DNA of 64,000 nt from DUZB01 sp963747555. GTDB taxonomy: Bacteria; Desulfobacterota; DSM-4660; Desulfatiglandales; Desulfatiglandaceae. The stretch's first letter is position 1, and the number at the start of each line of letters is the position of its first letter. The stretch covers positions 246,655 to 310,654 of the forward strand of contig CAVVFZ010000014.1 of NCBI GenBank assembly GCA_963747555.1, read 5' to 3'. The position numbers and the translations under genes were made by a program. The notes beneath the pieces were generated by a model that searched no databases, was not told the DNA's origin, and worked only from the letters and a program-made list of their open reading frames with translations. Of this stretch, positions 19,655-29,518 are shown one piece after another.

Positions 19655-21523
19655 ATGGCTTTAGTCGATGTGAAGGGCATGGATATCGCCAGGGTGATCG
19701 AATTTTACGGGAATCAATCCCCATTCAGGGATAGGACCTTCTTTATGTATTATGATGAAGGGGGTGGATTTCGAGAGGTGTCTTTCGGTCGTTTTTTCAA
19801 AATGTCCCTGGATTATGCCGTGATGATCGACTCTTTGAGAACGCGCCGGGGCAGGGAAGGGGGCGCGCGTTTTCATGTGGGTTTCTATATGCAAAACACT
19901 CCCGAGGTGCTCTATGCCTTCGGAGGCTGTGCCTTTGCCGGTGCCACCCTGGTGGGGATCAACAATGCCCAGATGGGACAAAGACTGGCCGCGGACATCC
20001 GGAATATGGATGTGGACATGCTTTTGGTTGACGAGGTCCAACAACCCAAGTCGGAGCGAACCTTTCTGGAATCGGTGGCGGAAGCGCATGAGAACCATGA
20101 TCTTTCCCCTCTCTACCCCGAGTATGTCATTGCACGAAAACAGCAGCAAAGAAACCATCCCGCCGCCGTGGCCACCCTGGAGGAGATGCTGAAAGGCATA
20201 GTCGGCAAAGATTTTACCCCAACGCCCTTGCAGCCGGAAAGGGCCGGAGTCATCATTTTTACCTCCGGAACCACAGGGACCCCCAAGGGAATCGAGGTCT
20301 CGTGGAAAAAACTTTTCGACGTGGGAGTCATGTCCACCACCATCCTGCATTACGGAGAACAGGATGTGAGCTATGTGTGCATGCCTCTGAATCATTCCAA
20401 TTCCCTTTACCTGAGTTTTATTCCTGCCCTGCTCAACGGCGCCAGGCTCCTGATGAGGAGGAGATTCAGTGCAAGCCATTTTGTGAAGGACATCGAACGC
20501 GTGGGCGCCACCGTCTGGAACAGTGTGGGGGACCCGGTGAGATATGTGCTGAATACGGTGGGTGAAGAGGCCGACTATGCCCATCTGCCCCTCAGAACCG
20601 TGATCAGCACCGGAACCAACGCACAAAATCGGAAGGCCTTTACCCGGATCTTCGGGCTGGATATCTTTACCGAGGCTTTCGGTTCTACGGAAGTGGGGGC
20701 CATTGCCACGGTGACGCCGGACACGCCTCCCTTCTGCGTGGGGAAGTACCTGCCCGGAAAGGATGTCAAGATTGTGGACGAACTCACGGGGGCGGAATGT
20801 GACGCCGCTCAAGTGGATTCCGAAGGGCGAATCCTCAATTTCGACAGGGCCGTTGGCGAGATCGTGGTTAGTCAGGAATCATTAGGCGATTCCGCCTTCA
20901 CCGGATATTACAATATGCCGCTCGAAAGTGCTGAAAGGGTGGACGAGGCGGGGTATTATCACATGGGGGACCTGGGTGCCTGTGTGGAACGGGGTGGAGC
21001 GCGATACATCATTTTTTTGGGGCGAACTGGAACGGACAGGCTTCGGTCCAAGGGGGAGAATTTCTCCGCGGCCTTTGTGGAGGAAATCGTCCTGGGGTAC
21101 GACGGGGTGGTAAACTGCGTGGTAATCGGCATTCCCCATGTGGACAGCACGGAAAACGACAACCCCATATATGTCGTGGAGGTGGAAGATCCTCCACGGT
21201 TTGACGTCGCCGCCCTCTACGCCTTCTGCAACCGTAATATCCCCTCCTACGCCCTCCCCGGATACATTCGGGTGGTGGCTGAACTGCCCAGGACCGACAC
21301 CCGGAAGATTCGAAAACCGGTGCTTCTCCATGAATTCATAGAACGGAATTCTGAAAAAGACGCCGATGCGTGCGATATCCTCTACACCGTGAAAGGGGGC
21401 GCGCTTCAGGAGTTTACCGCGCGGGATTTCGAACAGGAAATGGGTCGGTGTACCGATCCCATGGTTCGTTCCCGGTTTGCGGCCGTGACCCGAAGACAGG
21501 ATCTCTTCCGGGACAAACCGTGA
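19655..21523 (+). CDS. AMP-forming acyl-CoA synthetase (FATP-like)
   Basis: A 622-residue member of the ANL adenylate-forming superfamily. The ATP-binding P-loop is IIFTSGTTGTPKG near residue 197; further motifs are AFGSTEVGAIA near 345, YYHMGDLGA and FLGRTGTDRLRSKGENFS, the latter two being the hinge region before the mobile C-terminal domain. Overall layout is like long- or very-long-chain acyl-CoA synthetases of the fatty acid transport protein type (early FYMQNTPEVLYAFGGCAFAGATLVGINN). It would activate a carboxylic acid with ATP and CoA in the cytoplasm. It is the first gene of a run of six on the plus strand, followed 36 bases on by a hydroxyacid dehydrogenase. Confidence 0.88.
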   Translation: MALVDVKGMDIARVIEFYGNQSPFRDRTFFMYYDEGGGFREVSFGRFFKMSLDYAVMIDSLRTRRGREGGARFHVGFYMQNTPEVLYAFGGCAFAGATLVGINNAQMGQRLAADIRNMDVDMLLVDEVQQPKSERTFLESVAEAHENHDLSPLYPEYVIARKQQQRNHPAAVATLEEMLKGIVGKDFTPTPLQPERAGVIIFTSGTTGTPKGIEVSWKKLFDVGVMSTTILHYGEQDVSYVCMPLNHSNSLYLSFIPALLNGARLLMRRRFSASHFVKDIERVGATVWNSVGDPVRYVLNTVGEEADYAHLPLRTVISTGTNAQNRKAFTRIFGLDIFTEAFGSTEVGAIATVTPDTPPFCVGKYLPGKDVKIVDELTGAECDAAQVDSEGRILNFDRAVGEIVVSQESLGDSAFTGYYNMPLESAERVDEAGYYHMGDLGACVERGGARYIIFLGRTGTDRLRSKGENFSAAFVEEIVLGYDGVVNCVVIGIPHVDSTENDNPIYVVEVEDPPRFDVAALYAFCNRNIPSYALPGYIRVVAELPRTDTRKIRKPVLLHEFIERNSEKDADACDILYTVKGGALQEFTARDFEQEMGRCTDPMVRSRFAAVTRRQDLFRDKP

Positions 21524-21559
21524 CCCGGCTGACATTTTGGGAAATCGAAGGAGAAATCG

Positions 21560-22513
21560 ATGCGCGTTTTGATTTGTGATGATATATTTCCGGCCATGAT
21601 GGAAGTCCTTCACGGCCTCCTTTCCGAGGATGAGGTGCGTTGCTGCCGCCAGGAAGAGGTGGAAAAAGAGGCCCCCTGGGCCGAGGTTCTGATCCCCTCC
21701 ATGACCCGGATCACGTCCCGGATCATACAGTTCGCCCCGGATCTGAAGCTGATCCAGCAATTCGGGGTAGGCCTGGAGGGTGTGGAGATCCCCGCCGCCG
21801 CAGCCAGGGGGATCCCGGTGGCCAATGTCCCGGGAAATCAGGCTCCGATTCACGCCGAGTGCACGGCCGAGGGTGGACTATTTTTGATGATGGCCTGCGC
21901 CAGGTTGTTTAAGAGGACGCAGGAAACCCTGGCCAGGGGGGAATGGGGACGACCCAGAGGGGTGGCTCTCATCGATCGAACAGCTCTCATTATCGGCCTT
22001 GGCGCCGTTGGAAGGGCCTTGGCACGGCGTCTTACGGCCCTGGGGATGAAGGTCATGGCCACAGAGATCTCTTCCAGGGACGGTCTGGCTCGGGAACTGG
22101 GGCTGGTCCTTGTGGAAGGACCGGAGAAACTCCATTCCTTGCTGCCTCACGCCGATTTTGTCATCTCCGCGGTTACGCTGACGCACGAGACCCGGGGGAG
22201 CCTTAATCGTTCGGTTTTTGAATCCATGAAGCCCACGGCCTATCTGATCAATATCAGCCGCGGCCCAATTGTGAACGAGGACGATCTGCTGGCGGCCGTT
22301 AACGAAGGCGTCATCGCCGGTGCGGGTCTGGATGTGTTGAGTTCCGAACCCCCTTCTCCGACCCACCCGTTCGTAAACCATGAGCGGATCGTGATTACAC
22401 CGCACACCGCCGGCGTTACCGAACAGTCCTTCAGCGCCCTGGGCCGGGGAGTAGCCGACAACATCTCCCGGCTGAAACAGGGGCTTCCCCTCAGAAATAC
22501 CGTGGAATGGTAA
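21560..22513 (+). CDS. D-2-hydroxyacid dehydrogenase, NAD-dependent
   Basis: A 317-residue D-isomer-specific 2-hydroxyacid dehydrogenase. The NAD-binding domain shows LIIGLGAVGRALARRL near 143-158, and the catalytic set is recognisable: Arg in ISRGPIVNEDDL, the GLDVLSSEPPS segment in place of the usual acidic residue, and His in ITPHTAGVT. It interconverts a 2-oxoacid and a D-2-hydroxyacid with NAD(H). Next to a 2-oxoacid dehydrogenase complex it could supply or drain the 2-oxoacid substrate, which is inference. GAAGGAG precedes the start. Confidence 0.9.
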   Translation: MRVLICDDIFPAMMEVLHGLLSEDEVRCCRQEEVEKEAPWAEVLIPSMTRITSRIIQFAPDLKLIQQFGVGLEGVEIPAAAARGIPVANVPGNQAPIHAECTAEGGLFLMMACARLFKRTQETLARGEWGRPRGVALIDRTALIIGLGAVGRALARRLTALGMKVMATEISSRDGLARELGLVLVEGPEKLHSLLPHADFVISAVTLTHETRGSLNRSVFESMKPTAYLINISRGPIVNEDDLLAAVNEGVIAGAGLDVLSSEPPSPTHPFVNHERIVITPHTAGVTEQSFSALGRGVADNISRLKQGLPLRNTVEW

Positions 22514-22622
22514 AGAAATGACTACTCCCGTTAAAGAGGCCTTTATTTCTCTTCTTTGACGTATTACCTTAAAAAAACTGTTTCAAAGTGATGACCCACC
22601 TGCCATTTAAAGGAGTGTGCCT

Positions 22623-23731
22623 ATGCCTCGCAAGAAGATCGACATTCCCGAACATTACGTGGAGTACCTCTCCATATTGGACGAAGAGGGCCGTTTGGAC
22701 AGTGACCTTGAACCGGATATCCCGGATGAGCTCCTGCTGAAGCTCCATCGAGCCATGGTTCTGGGCAGACGGTTTGACGAACGTATGCTAAACCTCCAGC
22801 GACAGGGACGAATCGGCACGTTTGCGCCGGTGACCGGCCAGGAGGCCTCCCAATTGGGCGCGGTGGCGGCGTTGAGAGCTTCGGACTGGATCGCCCCGTC
22901 CTTCAGAGAGACGGCCGCCCAGTTATGGCGGGGAACGCCCATGGAGAGCTTTTCTGCTCCTATTTGGGGGATTTGCCGAAGGGGCGCAGGGAGTAGCGGA
23001 GTCCAACGATCTGCCCGTATCCGTGCCCGTTGGTTCCCAGGTGCTTCATGCAGTGGGGTTGGCATGGGGCATCCAGTATCGAGCAAAGGATGATGTGGCC
23101 ATGGCCTTTTTTGGAGACGGCGCCACCTCCGAGGGCGATTTCCACGAGGGTCTGAATTTTGCCGGTGTCTTTCAGTTGCCGGCGGTCTTCCTGTGCCAGA
23201 ACAACCAGTGGGCCATTTCGGTTCCTCGCAAAAGTCAGACGCATTCTTTCACCCTGGCCCAGAAGGCCCTGGCCTATGGGATGCCCGGCATTCAGGTGGA
23301 CGGAAACGACGTATCTGTCCGTCTACACGGCCGCCCGGGAGGCCGTGGACCGGGCCCGGTCAGGCGGCGGACCCACCCTTATCGAGTGTGTTACCTATCG
23401 GATGATGATGCATACGACGGCCGATGACCCCAAGCGATACCGAACCGAGGATGAGGTGGAAGGATGGCGGAAACGGGATCCGATCATCCGCTTTCAAAAA
23501 TATCTGCGCGATAAGGATCTGCTCGCCGCGGACGGAATCGAGACTATCGAGGCGGAAATCAAGGCGGAAATCCAGGGGGCCGTCGATCGAGCGGAGGCGG
23601 TGATGAAGGCCGAGGTGGACCCGCTGGACATGTTTGATCATGCCTATGCGGAAATGCCGTTGCATCTGGAAGCGCAAAGAGCGGAGCTGAAGACGGATCT
23701 GGCAGCGGATGAGGAGGAGAACCATGGCTAA
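22623..23731 (+). CDS. 2-oxoacid dehydrogenase E1 alpha subunit (two frameshifts)
   Basis: About 369 residues after bridging two breaks. It is the thiamine diphosphate E1 alpha subunit of a pyruvate-, acetoin- or branched-chain 2-oxoacid-type dehydrogenase. Seen in order: RRFDERMLNLQRQGRIGTFAPVTGQEA, then the ThDP motif FGDGATSEGDFHEGLNFAGV with QNNQWAIS, then GPTLIECVTYRM and HTTADDPKRYR with the phosphorylation-loop region. Break 1 near 22950-22953 is an extra T in TTTT; after it the frame reads LLLFGGFAEGAQG. Break 2 near 23311-23317 is an extra base outside a homopolymer. The ATG at 22623 follows AAAGGAG. The end overlaps E1 beta by 8 bases. Intact function depends on whether the breaks are real. 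Confidence 0.85.
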
Positions 23732-24744
23732 GATGACAATGGTCCAGGCTTTGAATCTGGCCCTTCATCAGGAAATGGAAAAAGATGACCGCGTCATCGT
23801 TTTGGGGGAAGATGTGGGCCGGGACGGGGGTGTATTTCGCGTAACCGAAGGACTGATCGAGCAAGTTCGGGGATAAGAGATCCGTTGACACCCCGTTGGC
23901 GGAATCAGGGATCATAGGCATGTCCATCGGCATGGCCGTTTACGGTTTGCGACCTGTGTGCGAGATCCAGTTTTCTGGATTCACCTACGAAGGGTTTCAC
24001 CAGATCGAGTCCCATGCCGCCAGGCTTAGGTGGCGGAGCCAGGGCCGTTTGAGCGTACCGATGGTGCTGCGGGCGCCCTATGGAGGGGGGGTTCGGGCCC
24101 TGGAGCACCACTCGGAGAGCCGGGAGGCCTATTACGCACACACGCCGGGATTGAAGATGGTCATTCCCTCAGGCCCCAGAAACGCCAGGTCCCTGCTCTT
24201 GAGCGCCATCCGTGATCCGGACCCTGTCATATTTTATGAAGCCAAGGCCCTGTATCGGGCTTTTCGGGAAGAGGTGCCCGACGAGGAAGAGACCCTTCCC
24301 ATCGGGAAGGCACAAATTGTACGGGAGGGCAAGGATATCACCCTGATTTCCTATGGGGCCATGATGCGCCCGACGCTTGAAGCGGCAACCCTTCTGCAGG
24401 AAAAGGACGGCATTCAGGCGGAGGTCGTCGATCTCCTCACCATCTCGCCTCTGGACGACGAACCGTTCGTACAATCCGTACAAAAGACCGGACGGGCCGT
24501 GGTGGTTCATGAAGCCCACAGGAGTTTCGGGCCCGGGGCCGAAGTAGTGTCGCGCATTATGGAAAAAGCATTCTATTACTTGGAGGCGCCCATCGGGCGG
24601 GTCACGGGCTATGACGTCATTATTCCCCTTTTCAGCCGGGAAAACGCCTATTTGCCGAACGCCAATCGCATTGTGCGAGCCGCGAGAAGGACCTTTGACG
24701 TATCTACGTTCAGGAGGGTTAAGGAGGATACAGATGCCGCTTGA
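23724..24744 (+). CDS. 2-oxoacid dehydrogenase E1 beta subunit (one frameshift)
   Basis: About 340 residues after bridging. It pairs with E1 alpha to bind thiamine diphosphate and decarboxylate the 2-oxoacid. It starts MAKMTMVQALNLALHQEME after GAGGAG, has VLGEDVGRDGGVFRVTEGL, and after the break reads DTPLAESGIIGMSIGMAVYGLRPVCEIQF, then EALYRAFREEVP and VVHEAHRSFGPGAEV. The frame changes near 23862-23866, where one extra base lies in GAGCAAGTTC (reading GAGCAGTTC restores the family sequence EQFGDK). Its end overlaps the ribosome site of E2. Confidence 0.87.
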
Positions 24745-26086
24745 ATTCAAACTGCCCGACCTGGGTGAAGGAGTCCACGAAGGGGAGGTGCTCAAGGTCA
24801 TGGTTTCCGTTGGCGATGAGGTCACGGAGGGGGATTCCATTCTTGAGATCGAAACGGACAAGGTGACCGTTGTCATCCCATCGCCCTTTACCGGGGCTGT
24901 CCTGGAGATCCGGGCCAAGGAAGGGGAAACCGCCCGTGTGGGTGATGTGCTCATGATTTTCGACGATGGTAAGGGCGTCTGAAAAGGCCGCGGAAAAGCC
25001 GATCGCAGTGAAAAACCCGAGGAAAAAGTACCCGAACACCGTCCGACGCCGGCCAAGACCCTGAACGAACCCCCAGCCGATCGGACCAAAGGCCCGATCC
25101 CGGCTTCGCCCGCAACCCGGCGCCTCGCACGCGAATTGGGTGTGGATCTGCGCCGGGTTTCGCCCACCGGCCCCGGGGGACTGGTTTCGGCCGATGATGT
25201 GCGGGCACATGCGGAAAAAGGCGGGGCCACGGAAGGACCAGCGGCCTCTGAGGCCACGGCCGAAAAGGCGGAAGGTCGGGCTCCGGTGGCGGAGGGTGAA
25301 GGCCGGGCTCCTGCGGCGGGGTTGCCTTACATAACGGCGCCTCCCCTGCCCGATTTTGAAAAGTGGGGATCCGTGGAGCGCATACCCCTTCGGTCCATCA
25401 GAAAAGCCACGGCCAGACAGATGGCCCTGGCCTGGTCTCAGATACCCCATGTCCAGAGCCAGGATCTGGTGGATGTGACCCGACTGGACGAATTTCGCCG
25501 CAAACACAAGGGGGAAGTTGAAAAAAGGGGAGGCAAGCTGAGCATGACGGTATTTGCACTTAAGGCGGCCGCCACAGCGCTTAAGACCTATCCCAATTTC
25601 AATGCCACCCTGGATGCGGCAAAGGGAGAGATCATCCTGAAACACTATTTCCATGTCGGCGTGGCGGTAAATACCGAGGACGGACTGATCGTGCCGGTGA
25701 TGAAGGACGTGGATCGTAAAAGCATCCTGGAGCTTTCCGTTGAATTGAACGAACTGGTGGAGCGAACACGTCTTCGAAAGGTGAAGCTGGACGAATTGCA
25801 GGGTGGGACCTTTACCATCACCAACGTGGGTCCGATGGGAGGCGGGTTTTTCTCGCCCATCATCAACTATCCGGAAGTGGCCATCATGGGCATGGGCGGT
25901 GCCAGCATGCAGCCGGTGGCGATGCCGGTCGAGGGGGGCGGCTACGATATAGTCCCGCGTCTTATGATGCCCCTGATCCTGTGCATCGATCACCGGGTCT
26001 TGGACGGCGCTCATGCCATGGCATTTATGCGGACGGTCAAGGAGGCCCTGGAGGATCCTGAGGAACTGTTCATCACCATGACATGA
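24734..26086 (+). CDS. 2-oxoacid dehydrogenase E2 (dihydrolipoamide acyltransferase), in-frame stop in linker
   Basis: One frame of 450 codons containing a TGA at 24980-24982. Residues 1-80 are a lipoyl domain with the lipoyl-lysine in EIETDKVTVVIPSPFTG. The TGA falls in the linker, which continues in the same frame (KGRGKADRSEKPEE). Next come a peripheral-subunit-binding domain (SPATRRLARELGVDLRRVSPTGPGG), another flexible linker rich in Ala, Glu and Lys, and the acyltransferase domain with catalytic DHRVLDGAHAM. The stop is not at a Cys position, so selenocysteine is unlikely; a CGA-to-TGA change would explain it. The E2 forms the core of the complex and binds E1 and E3. Confidence 0.85.
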
Positions 26087-26138
26087 GTCCTCCGTCGAAA
26101 ATGGTTTCTTTACACCCTAAAATATAAAGGATTTTACT

Positions 26139-27560
26139 ATGGTCATGGGGGAATTGGTACAGGAAACAGAAGTCCTGGTCATCGGGAGCGGACCGGGTGG
26201 ATACTCAGCCGCCTTTCGGGCTGCCGATCTGGGCCTTGAGGTGATCCTGGTGGACACGGCGCCGAGGCCGGGCGGGGAATGCCTGTTCCGAGGGTGCATC
26301 CCTTCGAAAACGCTTCTCTACCTGGCGGAGCTTATTCATGATGCCCATCGTGCACAAGCCATGGGGATTACTTTTGATCGGCCGCGGGTAGACCTTGATG
26401 CCCTTCGGTCCTGGAAGAATGACGTTATTGACACGCTGGCCGACGGTCTGGTGAGGCTGAGTGGAAAACGGGGGGTGCAGCTTCTCCAGGCCAGGGCCGT
26501 GTTCGAGTCTTCGGATCGGGTGCGGCTGTTTGATTCCGATGTGAGCCATATCCAGTTTCGAAATGCCATTCTGGCCAGCGGATCCAGTCCCACTTCTTTG
26601 CCAGGCATCGAATTTTCCCCGGGCGGACGGATCATGGATTCTTCCGGCGCGCTTTCCCTGGTGGATATTCCAGAGACGCTTCTGGTCCTGGGAGGAGGGT
26701 ATGTCGCACTGGAACTGGGTTCCGTATATGCGGCACTGGGCAGCCGGGTAACGCTGGCTGTCAGGAGCGACCGCCTTCTTCGAGGGGCGGACTCGGATCT
26801 GGCCGCGCCTCTCGTGCGAAGACTCCATAAGACATTCGAGGCGATCCTTTTCGATTCCCTTCCCAAGGCCTTGACGGAAGACGAAACCGGCGTGACCGTG
26901 AATTGGAATGAGGGGGATAAGGGACGTCCGGAGCGATTTGATCGGGTACTGGCGGCCATCGGTCGCCGCCCCAACTCGGCGAATCTGGGCCTTGAAAAGA
27001 CCCGGGCAAAGGTTGATAAACGGGGTTTCGTGGAGGTGGATGAACAGCAACGAACCGCTGATAAACAGATATTTGCCATCGGCGATGTGGCCGGAGGTCC
27101 CATGCTGGCCCACAAGGCCTTTCATGAAGGAAAGATCGCTGCCGAAGTCATCGCAGGACAACCATCGGCCTTTGACGCCCGGGCGATCCCGGCCATTGTT
27201 TACACCGACCCTCAGGTGGCCTGGGCGGGTCTGACTGAGGATAATGCCGCAAGAGAGGGACGCAAGGTGAGCATAGAACGGTATCCATGGAAGTTCTCGA
27301 GCAGGGCTGTGACCATGGGTGCCACGGATGGCCTGACCAAGATTCTCATCGATCCGGAGACAGAACGCATCCTGGGGCTCGGGATTAGCGGCAGGGATAC
27401 GGAAGGGATGATCGCCGAAGGGGTGCTGGCGATTGAGATGGGTTCTCTCGCCCGGGATCTGGCCTTGAGTATTCATCCCCATCCCTCCCTTTCGGAAACC
27501 GTGGGGGAGGCGGCCGAGATCTTCCTGGGAAGCGTCACTCACATGCTTCCCAGGAAATGA
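26139..27560 (+). CDS. Dihydrolipoamide dehydrogenase (E3)
   Basis: A 473-residue FAD-disulfide oxidoreductase, the last gene of the complex. Motifs: FAD site VIGSGPGGYSAA (residues 12-23), redox disulfide in GGECLFRGCIPSKTLL near 48-53, NAD site VLGGGYVALELGSVYAALG near 187, second FAD segment FAIGDVAGGPMLAHKA, and C-terminal active-site HPHPSLSETV. It reoxidises dihydrolipoamide on E2 with NAD+. It is the only subunit of the complex here without an interruption. The spacing to E2 is 52 bases, and a strong hairpin follows at 27615. Confidence 0.92.
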   Translation: MVMGELVQETEVLVIGSGPGGYSAAFRAADLGLEVILVDTAPRPGGECLFRGCIPSKTLLYLAELIHDAHRAQAMGITFDRPRVDLDALRSWKNDVIDTLADGLVRLSGKRGVQLLQARAVFESSDRVRLFDSDVSHIQFRNAILASGSSPTSLPGIEFSPGGRIMDSSGALSLVDIPETLLVLGGGYVALELGSVYAALGSRVTLAVRSDRLLRGADSDLAAPLVRRLHKTFEAILFDSLPKALTEDETGVTVNWNEGDKGRPERFDRVLAAIGRRPNSANLGLEKTRAKVDKRGFVEVDEQQRTADKQIFAIGDVAGGPMLAHKAFHEGKIAAEVIAGQPSAFDARAIPAIVYTDPQVAWAGLTEDNAAREGRKVSIERYPWKFSSRAVTMGATDGLTKILIDPETERILGLGISGRDTEGMIAEGVLAIEMGSLARDLALSIHPHPSLSETVGEAAEIFLGSVTHMLPRK

Positions 27561-27614
27561 AACGTATTGCTTAATCGACTTCCCGCAATCACCGGGATTA
27601 CGGAAAGGTAACCC

Positions 27615-27643
27615 ACCTGAAAAAGGGGGGATCTTTTTCAGGT
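27615..27643. terminator. Intrinsic terminator-like hairpin between convergent genes
   Basis: ACCTGAAAAA (27615-27624) and TTTTTCAGGT (27634-27643) form a perfect 10-bp stem around a 9-base G-rich loop. Because the stem carries A/T tracts on both sides, it can serve either direction; it lies between the E3 gene and the convergent RRM protein gene. Confidence 0.7.
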
Positions 27644-27735
27644 AGGTTTTGAGCGGCTTGTCAGGTAGCCGAGTTTAACCATTTACTGCGTATCTTTAAA
27701 GCTGAAGGTTACACGGCCGGGCGACCTTTTGGTCC

Positions 27736-28155
27736 TTATCTGCCACGTCCTTGACCTCCTCGTCCACCCCCACCGCCTTGTCCACCTCTGCCCCCACCAC
27801 CTTGACCTCCTCGTCCACCCCCACCGCCTTGTCCACCTCTGCCGCCACCGTATCCGCCACCACCGCCCTGGCCACCTCTGCCGCCACCGTATCCACCACC
27901 CCCGCGGCTTTCGGTGCGCGGGCGAGCTTCGTTCACATTGAGCGCTCTTCCTTTCAGCTCTTTGCCGTTCAGACCATCAATTGCGGACTGCCCTTCAGAT
28001 TTAGACGCCATTTCCACAAATCCAAATCCCTTTGATTGACCGGTATACTTGTCCTTTATAATGGTGGTGGATTCAATCTGTCCGAATGGTTCCACCGCCA
28101 GCCGTAAGTCCTCTTCAGTTACCTCGTACGATAGATTTCCCACATAGATTTTCAT
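27736..28155 (-). CDS. RRM RNA-binding protein with glycine-rich tail
   Basis: A 139-residue single-RRM protein of the bacterial/cyanobacterial Rbp type. RNP2 is KIYVGNL at the N-terminus and RNP1 is KGFGFVEM near residues 43-50; the domain ends near 80 with ALNVNEARPR. The remaining 57 residues are Gly-rich, made of GGGGYGGGRGGQ and GGGGRGGQ repeats. Such proteins bind RNA and are often induced by cold or stress. A GGAG site lies 5' of the ATG. The repetitive tail is prone to length change. Confidence 0.93.
   Translation of the reverse strand: MKIYVGNLSYEVTEEDLRLAVEPFGQIESTTIIKDKYTGQSKGFGFVEMASKSEGQSAIDGLNGKELKGRALNVNEARPRTESRGGGGYGGGRGGQGGGGGYGGGRGGQGGGGGRGGQGGGGRGGQGGGGGRGGQGRGR
27751..27892. 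repeat. In-frame direct repeat, 51-bp period, in RRM tail
   Basis: The unit beginning TTGACCTCCTCGTCCACC occurs at 27751 and again at 27802, identical for about 42 bases, which equals 17 codons per unit. Further shortened copies (CCACCTCTGCCGCCACCGTATC) follow up to about 27892. It encodes the Gly/Arg/Gln-rich tail. Confidence 0.75.
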
Positions 28156-28536
28156 CCCAATCTCCTTTTGAAAAAAATAGTGATTTTCATTAGACCCAAC
28201 AAGTTCCCCAAAATTTTGACAGATTTCGCAACCCCCATGAAATACGGTTCGTATCGGTTTTGTTCTTGGTTGACAAAGTACATTTCTAAGATGATTGCAA
28301 CATTGCGCTTATTTCCAACACGGATATTACGTTAACATTTTAAATAGAAATAGTCTTGTGGATTCGTAACCCGCCATTTGTATTCATTTTCGGGAAGAAC
28401 CGAGACATTGGGCTTCCCCCTACATTATGATGACACGAAATGGTTTCTTATTGAAAGATCAGGGTTGACTCGGGAGTAAAGGTGTGTTAACAAAATTTCT
28501 GCCTGTTTTCTGCATCCCAAAACCCAGGAGAATCCA
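28156..28536. other. Spacer of 380 bases between divergent genes
   Basis: AT-rich region between the RRM gene and the M23 peptidase gene. It must hold both promoters and, for an RRM protein of this class, probably a structured 5' leader, but I cannot assign defined sites. The last bases hold AGGAGAATCCATTG, the start site of the peptidase. Confidence 0.4.
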
Positions 28537-29457
28537 TTGCCGCCGAAAAAGCATAAGAAGATTGCCATATCCCTGTCTTACCGAAGATTCGGAGAAGATC
28601 AGGCAGTTCAGACTTCCCAGGATCGCTGTATATCTTGCCCCCGTTCTTATCCTGATTGCGATCCGTATTTCTTTCCCTTGGTTTTCTGGACTATCTATCC
28701 TTGAAAGGGGAGCACCCTCGGCTCCTTGCCTTGCAGAAAGAAAACTCTTTTAATAATGAGCAGTTTCTGTACCTGGCCCGCCGTCTGGACGAGATCACTC
28801 AGGAAATGTCCGAGATGCGGGAACTGGATCAGAAACTCAGGACCATGGTGAACTTTGAAAATGCCGAAGCGGACTCCGATTCCGTGGGTGTCGGCGGTTC
28901 CGATCCGGCGCTCCTGGATCCCAAACGGAATCTCACCGTAGTCAGTCCGGATTTGATTCGATCCATGCACAAGAATCTGGGCGACTTGAGACAGTGAGAT
29001 TGAATTAAACAAACGGGATAAGATCGAGCTTTTCAAGTTTTTGGATGAACAGAAAACCGTCCTTGCATCTACTCCATCCATGTGGCCGACCAGGGGATGG
29101 ACCAGTTCCCGCTTTGGCTATCGCGCCTCGCCATTTACCGGCAAAAGGGAATTTCACAAGGGGATCGATATCTCGGCAAGGATGGGGTCACCAGTTGTTG
29201 CAACAGCCGATGGAATGGTTGCCTTTTCGGGACTGGATCGGGGATATGGAAGAACCATCGTTCTCAAGCATGGTTACGGTTTGAAAACCAGATACGCACA
29301 CTTGAAGAGAATTCTTGTGAAGAAGGGTCAGTTTGTAAAGCGTGGGGAGATTATCGGGCTTGTGGGGAATTCAGGCAGATCAACCGGTTCCCACCTTCAT
29401 TACGAAGTTCACCTAAATGGTGTGCCCGTCAACCCCATGAAATATATTATCGATTAG
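28537..29457 (+). CDS. M23-family murein endopeptidase with membrane anchor (three frameshifts)
   Basis: About 305 residues when three single-base breaks are bridged. It starts at TTG (28537) after AGGAG with a basic start (PPKKHKK), then LTEDSEKIRQFRLPRIAVYLAPVLILIAI, a membrane anchor, a coiled-coil-like periplasmic stretch (EITQEMSEMRELDQKLRTMV), GVGGSDPALLDP, and the catalytic LytM domain with FHKGIDISA (Zn His and Asp) and HLHYEVHLNG (active-site His pair). The breaks lie near 28576, 28665 and 28995 and are extra bases not in long homopolymers, so this gene could be truly damaged; the catalytic domain from 29041 on is intact. Confidence 0.75.
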
Positions 29458-29518
29458 GGGGCATCCTTTCTTTGAATGGACGCCCAATCGCTGGGCCTTT
29501 TCAGCCGTACCAAAAAAA

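Noticed and set aside
19661..20812. Long minus-strand open frame opposite the acyl-CoA synthetase
   Set aside because: It mirrors the codon pattern of the real gene, has no recognisable domain and no ribosome site. Similar shadows opposite E2, E3 and hdrA-gltD were rejected for the same reason.
24980..24982. In-frame TGA in the E2 gene as another selenocysteine
   Set aside because: It falls in the flexible linker after the lipoyl domain, not at a conserved Cys position, and I see no reason for Sec there. A point mutation or base error is simpler.
27740..27905. CRISPR-like array
   Set aside because: The repeats are in frame within a Gly-rich coding tail, lack unique spacers and have no cas genes nearby.
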